A stretch of 64,000 bases of DNA from Diphasiastrum complanatum (taxonomy: Eukaryota; Streptophyta; Lycopodiopsida; Lycopodiales; Lycopodiaceae): the NCBI GenBank assembly GCA_029204225.1, contig CM055095.1, forward strand, positions 9,950,243-10,014,242. The letters run 5' to 3'. The first letter of the stretch is position 1. The number at the start of each line of letters is the position of its first letter. Positions 57,545 to 64,000 of this stretch are shown piece by piece. The translations under genes were made by a program, and so were the position numbers. Below the pieces are notes generated by a model that worked only from the letters and a program-made list of their open reading frames with translations, did not search any database and was not told the origin of the DNA.

Positions 57545-58562
57545 TATTCCTTCAGTCATCTTATCTTTCTTGTGCTGGTCCAGTTGCAGGGGCTTGGCTG
57601 GTTGCACGTCCAGTTCTTCCACTATTGCGAGTCAACAATGACTTGTTTATAACTGCCCTTCGAACCAGATTGGGACTTCCACATCCAACATTAATTGGTA
57701 TCTCTAAGTGTTCATGTGGGCATGTGTTGGATTCCTTGGGTACTCATCTTATGCGGTGTCCCTCAGGTGGAGAACGTATTGTTTCACATGATTCCATTCG
57801 TGATGCCGTTGCTGCTATTGCCGATGATAGTAGTTTTCATGTTGTTCGAGAACAAACACACATTTTACCAGGGCCTTCTTCGCAATCTACTCGACGACGA
57901 GTTGACCTTGTTCTTTCCCGTGATGTAATTCGTACTCTAGGAGATGTTGTAATTGCTGATCCCTCTCGTTAGGACCTCCTTCGTCATTCTTCCACCATGC
58001 AAGGCGCCGCTGCATCTCACGCAACTCAAGAAAAGGAAAGAGATTATAATGATCGTGCATCCGATGAAGATTTCATCCCCTTTGCCTTGGAAACATACGG
58101 TTGTCTTCACAAGAAATTTAATGATTTTTTATGTTTATGTGCGGAGCTTATGGTGAAATGCCAGGGACAAAACATTACCTTACCTTCCGTCATTGTTTCT
58201 TTCTACCGTCAATGTATTTCTATAACATTACAACGTTCACAAGCGGTTTCAACTCTTCGACGGGCTTAGTTTGCAGGAGCGGCTGCTTTAAAGCTTCCTG
58301 CATTACCTATTACTGGTTCTATTTTAGTTACTGATTTACATCAGGCAGTTGATTTTGAGTAATTAGTTTACTTATAAGTTACTAATTCACATCGGACAGT
58401 TAGTTTTAAGTAATTAGCTTACTATTCTAAGTTTTACTTAGCTTTTGGATAGTTTTATTCATTTTTGCCGTTCTTCGGTATTATTTTAAATACTTTAATC
58501 TTCTTGTTTGATCATGGGTTTTTCCATAATTTTTAATAAAAGCAGGGATATTATTATTATTA
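57545..58562 (+). pseudogene. 3' end of a LINE with restriction-like endonuclease region
   Basis: Open from about 57,550 except for TAG stops at 57,970 and 58,267. It reads LLRVNNDLFITALRTRLGLP, then a Cys/His cluster CSCGHVLDSLGTHLMRC, GGERIVSHDSIRDAV, then RRVDLVLSRDVIRTLGDVVI (a PD-(D/E)xK-like Asp...Asp pattern), then DFIPFALETYGCLHKKF. A C-x-C...H...C cluster before a restriction-like nuclease is typical of the R2/NeSL-type LINEs rather than the apurinic-endonuclease LINEs at 21-31 kb. It ends in (ATT)n at 58,548-58,562. The reverse transcriptase is lost by 5' truncation. Class assignment is tentative. Confidence 0.6.
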
Positions 58563-58595
58563 TGTGTGTATAGGTGGCACGCACTTGGTACTCCA

Positions 58596-58800
58596 AATGT
58601 ACTCACTTAGCACTCCATATTCCCTTGATTGAGATTTACTCGAATGTCCTCACTTAGAACTCCAAATTTCCCTTGATTGAGATTCAAAATAGATGAAGTC
58701 TCTATGGGTGGCATGCACAAGGGTGGCATGCACGGGTACTCGGGATGTCCTCAATTAGCACTCCATATTTGCCTTGATTGAGATTCAAATCAAGGTCTTT
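58596..58800. repeat. Repeated 40-base phrase in front of GCP1
   Basis: Three imperfect copies of a unit containing TAGCACTCCATAT then CCTTGATTGAGATT (near 58,605, 58,640 and 58,755), plus a doubled GGGTGGCATGCAC. It lies 160-370 bases upstream of the GCP1 start codon, so it may overlap the promoter. Confidence 0.6.
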
Positions 58801-58963
58801 GGAGACTTAAGTTGAAACCCAAGAAGAATCCCATAGGGCGTTGCCACAATTATGGCAAGGACAAAAAAGAAAAATATGCACAAAATTTGGTCGGAGGTAA
58901 CCCAACCCGCATTCAAAGTGCTGCTGGCCAAAGAAAGGAGAAAGGGAGCCAGAGCTCGCGCCC

Positions 58964-61695
58964 ATGGCGACAACGCTGAGGGCGATCGCAGGGATGCCGA
59001 TGATCGATTCTTTAGCAGCAGCTCTTCGCCAAATTTCTCCCTCCGCTTTCTTGCGTCTGTCTCCTTCTTCTTGCACCAATGCTCGCATTCTCGCTTCACC
59101 TACAACCACCTCCTCCTATGCTCATCAAACCCATGCAGCAACAAAAAAATCAAGAACAGTTTACAGTTTAGCTCCTCGTCAATTCGAAGCAGCAGCAGCA
59201 GAGTGCGATCGGGAGGTAGTGTCTGTGCTGGGTATAGAGACCAGCTGCGATGATACCTGTGCTGCAGTGGTGAGTGTTCTTGCTTATCTATCTTCCTTTG
59301 CAATTGAGTGAGCGATGACAGTGAATGAAACAATCGTCCATGGCTGTCAAAGCAGATATCTTTGTATCTTGGAAAACAGTTGACGTTATTTCTGGATAAT
59401 TTCAGGTCACAGCAGATGGCAGAATACTAGGTGAAGCTCAGGTTTCACAGGTATCAGATTGTACTCTGGAATGACTGCGTAAAATTGGTTCAAATATGTT
59501 GCCTTCAGTATGGCGATCGAAATATTTGCAGACTTTCATTATTGACTCTTTCTTGCTTCGATATCTTGCAACACTGCGTTTATAGCCTATTCTCATGGTT
59601 TCTTTTAACATTGGATGTGGGTTTGGAAAACATCTGTTATTGGACTATACAATCTATTGCCCTTCTTACTTTTGTTGAGGATGAAGAGAAAGAGGAGAGA
59701 AGAGAGAAGAAGCAAAAGAGGATTGGAGTACATCGCTGCTCCACCCTCAGATTTATAGTTTTTTCAAGCAGATGTGAGTCACCATATTGGTCTTAATGGC
59801 CATCGTTGGATCACAAAGCCTAACAAAGAAAGAATCCTCACCGTGGATCAAATTACTTGAGGTGCAAGTTATTGCATCCCCAAGAACACCCAATTCAAAA
59901 AAAAAACAACCCAATGTTTGCAATACTAATATTGACATGTTTAATTATCTTCTTAGCTGGTGCTCTATTAGTCGGAGTGTACCAGATGAAACTAAAGATG
60001 GTAGTAACTATTGCATGTTCACTGGCACCAACTGCCATTTGAGACTCATTGCTTATATTTTCTACGTGGTAGCAAATCCGACCTTTATTTGGGCAATTTT
60101 AGATGTTGAGGGCTCAAAAGGAGCACCGTGATCCGTCCATCAATCTGAAATTGGACCATCACCTTTGTAGATTCCAGAGGTCAATTTTGCTGAACCTGCA
60201 AATGCACCACCACAACAGCGGAAAATAATAAAAATAAGAGTCCCTCACAATCTTTCAAAGGGAAGAAGCGCGAGGGCCCTGACTTGCACATACACCAGTT
60301 TTAGGGAACGCGTATTTCCAACAGCTATTCCAGAGGAGCTATTGACGAGAACATGAAGCCAAGGATGCGTTGGACAAGATCAAAATGTTCAAGTGAAAAA
60401 AAAATGAGGACTACTCCACATATGTTCAGCGTTATTAGGTCTTGTATACAAGGTTAAGGAAACCCAAAATGATTCTAAGTTCAACAAGTGATTCCAAAAT
60501 CACATGAGAAACAAACAAGAAGAGGCACTGCTTCCATTAGTTGTTAATTTTATGAGAAAATTGTCGATGAGGTCTTACAAGTAGAAAACAAAGAAAGACG
60601 TGGGAAACTCTATATTTCTATATCGGAGTAGAATTTTGGCTATAGCTCGTTCTAGTTATTTTTCAGTCTCAGTTTTAGTTTTAGTTACAGTTCTTACCAG
60701 TTGTTTTATTTCAGTCCATAATGGACTTTTGCTCCACTATTACATCACATGTACTTGTCTTATGCACCCGCGGGTGTTTTTGACGTTAATACATTCTATT
60801 CTCTCTCTCCAACCTATAATCTATCTCTCATTTCTTTCCCCTCCTATGATCCTATCCATGTCTCTCCCCTTGCTCTGAGCCCTATGATCTATCTCTACTC
60901 TCTCCCCTCTTATTTCTCTCCTATCTCTCTCCCCTTTACCCTACCTGTACTCTCTCCCCTCCTATTTTGATGACGTGTTCCTCATTTCCCCTATGTGGGA
61001 AAGTCTACAGAGGCATCTCGACATTGGGCTGGAGGGTTAGAAGTTATTATTTCGATGACCACGGTTATGATCTTCAACACCAATAGGTCGTACGTGTGCT
61101 ACGTACACGTTTTATTGCTCCAATAATAGTCTTTGTATTTGCAAACCTTCCAATAGTGTTACAACAACAACTTAGTTGTGTGACTCTTCCAATCAAAGAC
61201 AGCCTTTTACAAAAATCTTGAATATTGTGATTCGTGTGGTTTTCTTGAGAGGGGGGGGATGTGTCAGGGTTAAGGGGTGCTTGAGGGGAGATAGTGTGAG
61301 CCTTACCAGGCATTCCCTAGGGTATTCCTATGCAGCTATGGTTGGGAGGAGACTTGTAGCAGAGCTCTCATGTTTGCTTGTTGATCTATGTACATTTGCT
61401 CGAGATTAATAAAGTGAAGAATTTGTTGGGTAGTTCTGTGTATTTACTTAGGGTTTTTGAGCTTGTGTGTAACCATATGCTCTTGGAAAGATAAAAAGCT
61501 TGATGATTTATAGAGAAATCAACTTAAAGTAGATAGATGTGTCCCTTTTTTGAAACATAGACATGCTTATTTGATGTTTATAGTTTAAAGACTTCTAAGA
61601 TATGTATCTTTTTTTTAAAGGCAAATATGCTTGTTCATTATGGAGGCGTAGTTCCTATGTTAGCTCAAGAACTTCATGCTCAATCTATTGATCAG
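58964..61695 (+). CDS. GCP1: Organellar tRNA N6-threonylcarbamoyladenosine synthase (TsaD/OSGEPL1 family), exons 1-3
   Basis: Exon 1: 58,964-59,269; exon 2: 59,406-59,450; exon 3: 61,621-61,695; all introns are phase 0 with GT-AG ends. Exon 1 gives 102 residues: a Ser/Arg/Ala-rich N-terminus with almost no acids in the first 70 (mitochondrial or plastid targeting), then VLGIETSCDDTCAAV, the signature of the Kae1/TsaD/Qri7 family. Exon 2 adds VTADGRILGEAQVSQ and exon 3 ANMLVHYGGVVPMLAQELHA then QSIDQ, which follow in register in that family. The enzyme transfers threonylcarbamoyl to A37 of ANN-decoding tRNAs in the organelle. The His motifs that bind metal lie in later exons beyond the window, because intron 3 runs past 64,000. 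The ATG at 58,964 was chosen because it gives the full targeting-like leader; ATG codons at residues 11 and 13 are alternatives. Confidence 0.9.
59451..61620 (+). other. GCP1 intron 2, 2.2 kb, with retroelement debris
   Basis: Begins GTATCAG and ends in a T-rich tract and AAAG. It includes a CT-rich stretch with repeated CTCTCCCCT (60,790-60,965) and an LTR fragment near 61,250. Frames of about 115 codons at 59,787-60,131 are not recognised. Confidence 0.7.
61240..61480 (+). repeat. Polypurine tract and LTR fragment in intron 2
   Basis: TTGAGAGGGGGGGA then TGTGTCAGGGTTAAGGGG: a normal polypurine tract/3' LTR junction. The LTR resembles 10,427-10,668 (shared GGGGTGCTTGAGGG, GG.TGGGAGGAGAC and ATGCAGC). 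The right end is unresolved. Confidence 0.55.
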
Positions 61696-61839
61696 GTATG
61701 CCCTTTTTAAAGTCACGCTTTTGCATAGATTCAAGATTTGAAATTTTGCTGCAAATGAGTTGAACCATAGTTTCAATGAAACATTGATCCAGAGTTGAAC
61801 GTGCTGAATTTGCAATTTTTATAGAATTTTTTCACGCAC

Positions 61840-62110
61840 TCCAAAAAGTTTAGTATTGAATTTTGTTGAATAAAAGTAGTGTTTTTTGTATTGATTTAGA
61901 TTGGTGTAGAAGTATGAACTTTTTAGTACGTAAAACAAGAAGTGGTTTTGATGAACTGTTTGTTTTTGTGGATTGGTTGACGAAGATGATGCACTTCATT
62001 GCAGTTCCCGAGTTTGACTTGACTATAAATATAGCTGAAGCTTTTTTGAAGGAGATTAAATGGTTTAAAGTTTTCTCAAACTATTCAAGTGAAGCACTCC
62101 TTTGGGAAAT
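61840..62110 (+). pseudogene. Gypsy integrase fragment in GCP1 intron 3, sense
   Basis: Frame with MNFLVRKTRSGFDELFVFVD then WLTKMMHFIAVPEF and AEAFLKEI, the start of the gypsy integrase catalytic core, followed by non-homologous sequence. Confidence 0.75.
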
Positions 62111-62780
62111 TGAAAATTACCAACATTTGACTCTACAGATTCATAACTCTTGTATCCTTTGATGAATCAAGTTCGTGGAAGACATACCTCAAGAGCTGCA
62201 TAAATACAAGAAGCTCCAGAGTGTCATATTGACTTAAGAGTGAGAGACTATCAGTGACAAGAGAGAGATTGAGAGTGTTCTAGAGTCATTGCCTTAAAAG
62301 GACTCCTTCCAAGAATCTAGAGAGCATGGCTATGTAGTTGATGGACCTGATCTTATTTGAGGAATAGATTATATGCTTTTCTTTTAGCTTTTTGATGACA
62401 TTTATGTAGAATTTTTGATCTATATAATATATTATTGAGTCGACTATATCTAATTTTGTTGATGTTGTAGATGATGTTGAGCTATCAGTTTTGGATAATG
62501 TTGACTTATTGAATGTACGGGGGGTGGTAGATTTGTGCTCTTTAATCGAGCTGCACGACTGTTGAATTTTTTTGAATAATAATGCAACTGATTTTGTGGA
62601 TTTAAGATCGGTAATGATTGATATTTTTCATTTATGTGATGTTGAATGGAGTAGTGCATTACAATTCTTGTGCCAGTTGTTCTTTTTCCTTTTTGTTCTT
62701 GTGGAGTAAAATCTGCTCAAGTCAATTGCTTCGTCATTGTAGTTCTTTAGAACTTGGTTCACTTGGAGCTAGTCCAGTAT
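62111..62780. other. GCP1 intron 3, no gene seen
   Basis: AT-rich with short frames; contains AATAAT- and GATGTTGAG-type repeats (62,440-62,510, 62,640). Confidence 0.35.
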
Positions 62781-63700
62781 AAGCCTTGAGACAACTTACG
62801 TGAAATGCATGTTATGCTACGAGGTGTTCAATTGATATGTTCCATCATTGATCAGTTCTGCCACCATGAAAGGACCATAATATTTGAGAACTTCAGAAAA
62901 AACTTCTTTCATTTCTTTTTGCGCCTTTATCTTGTTGAGCTCAATCAGACCCAATTCCCTTGTTTGAGAAATGCATCTTTCTTTTCTTACTAGATTCCTT
63001 TTCCTATTTATCTTGAGTGTAGAAAAAGCTTCATAAACTTTATCGTAGTTATAAAAATCTATTCACAATACATTCTTTTTTCTTAGTTGGAATCAATTGT
63101 CAAGGAAGAGTTTTACCAAATGCAATCTAAAATGGTACCTTGCTTGTAGAAGAATGTTTTGTGTTGATTTTAGGAAAATTCTTTCAAAGGCAAAGAATTT
63201 TTTCGTAGTGTTTTGCTCACGTAGTTGAGATATACAAAGGTATGGTTTTTGACTTTGACGTTGTCCATCATGTTGAGGATGAAAATCAGGAAGGTAAAGA
63301 ATGTTGTGGCCAAGGCATAAAAAAGTGATCTCCAACAATGACTCATGATTTTAGTAAACCATGCAAAGCTACAATTTGCTTGACTTAGAGCTATGCTAGT
63401 TTTGACCTTTACCGGTTTCCTACAAGCCATAAAATAATCATACTTAATAAATTGATCTACCAAAGTTCACATCATTTCATGCCCTCGATTTGTCTCAAGA
63501 ATGCTAGTAATGAAGTTCATTTCCTCAATGCTGCCATAGAGACTCGGGTATTGTAAGTGAATGAAGTACTCTCAAATGTTTTCTCCTATCAAATTTAACC
63601 TTTTGACAGATTATGCATGTGCTAGCACATTCTTGTGTGTCTTTCCTCATTCATAGTCAATAAAAATATCTGCGAAGTGTTGCAAGAGTAGTTGCTCTAC
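62781..63700 (-). pseudogene. Gypsy integrase fragment in GCP1 intron 3, antisense
   Basis: Minus strand, split between two frames: MVDQFIKYDYFMACRKPVKV, SHCWRSLFYALATTF, then FHPQHDGQRQSQKPYLCISQ (the HPQTDGQTE..N region of the core). Flanks towards 62,800 look like the post-integrase region. Dead. Confidence 0.7.
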
Positions 63701-64000
63701 ATTTAGTTTATGAAAAAGTGGATCATGATATTCTTTTAGAACCTTTTCTATTACATTTGCACATATGCAAAGTATACATTGAAAAGACAGTTAACCTTTA
63801 TCTGTGTAGTAATTTTAAACTTTTTTACCTTGTTGCAATGTGGCCCAAATGTAGGAGAAGTTCGAACAAATTCTTCATAGATAGAAATATGACCTGTAAA
63901 GTGTATCATCTATCACAATATCTTTCCCTATAGTGTACTGAATCTGAAAATGGAAAGATTTGCTGGAATGTAGACCACCATTTATGCCTTTCCGGCATCA
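63701..64000. other. GCP1 intron 3 to the window edge, no feature
   Basis: AT-rich. No sign of GCP1 exon 4 was found up to the end of the window. Confidence 0.4.

Noticed and set aside
58785-59109. Minus-strand frames of about 100 codons opposite GCP1 exon 1, one with a hydrophobic segment
   Set aside because: They overlap a well-supported exon on the other strand; no splice or family support.
59787-60131. 114-codon frame in GCP1 intron 2
   Set aside because: No recognised similarity, no coding signature, and it lies between well-defined exons.

Overview
This is nuclear DNA of a land plant. Two host genes can be recognised, both split by GT-AG introns: a VTA1/LIP5 homologue (minus strand, 17.07-17.97 kb) and the organellar TsaD-type tRNA threonylcarbamoyltransferase (GCP1/OSGEPL1 family, plus strand, from 58.96 kb). 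Almost everything else is a stack of transposable elements: Ty3/gypsy, Ty1/copia, LINEs of two different classes and hAT-like DNA transposons. LTR-element primer sites are mostly of the plant initiator-Met type (TGGTATCAGAGC). Kilobase-long introns full of retroelements and LINEs that do not resemble the usual angiosperm L1 hint at a large, non-angiosperm genome (fern, lycophyte, bryophyte or gymnosperm). The sequence alone does not settle the species.

Layout. 0-3.3 kb: three degenerate gypsy pieces in mixed orientation. 3.4-5.9 kb: a minus-strand copia element with an unusual chimeric ORF, interrupted by a plus-strand solo LTR (5.88-7.28 kb). 7.6-10.4 kb: minus-strand gypsy and copia fragments. 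10.43-11.13 kb: two back-to-back 5' LTRs with primer sites facing outwards. 11.3-16.8 kb: three DNA-transposon units set in (TA)n tracts; the middle one carries a six-exon, GC-rich hAT transposase gene that is complete except for one frameshift. 17.0-18.0 kb: VTA1 exons. 19.4-33.9 kb: a deep nest. A minus-strand gypsy element is split by a hAT-like non-autonomous element with an imperfect 8-bp target duplication. That element is in turn split by two head-to-tail LINEs (21.34-26.15 and 26.22-31.32 kb), each bordered by (GA)n. 34-42 kb: AT-rich and gene-poor, with tandem repeats and one coding-like relic. 42.2-44.1 kb: a gag-only copia element. 44.16-49.2 kb: a plus-strand copia element. 49.9-56.04 kb: a minus-strand copia element (A) with a second copia (B) inside it, the whole inserted in a third (C, to about 57.05 kb). 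57.5-58.56 kb: the 3' end of a different LINE class with a restriction-like endonuclease region. 58.96-64 kb: the GCP1 gene, exons 1-3, with gypsy debris in its introns.

The most interesting signals are: (1) two diverged LINEs of one family, both abutting (GA)n at both ends, which suggests a microsatellite-targeting family, with a 3'-terminal two-stem hairpin kept by compensatory changes; (2) DNA transposons with related ends and different palindromic subterminal arrays (CGAATCGCGATTCG, GGTACC, GGTTCGAACC); (3) repeated loss of the reverse-transcriptase core in several copia elements; (4) a frame-neutral candidate cassette exon in the VTA1 homologue.
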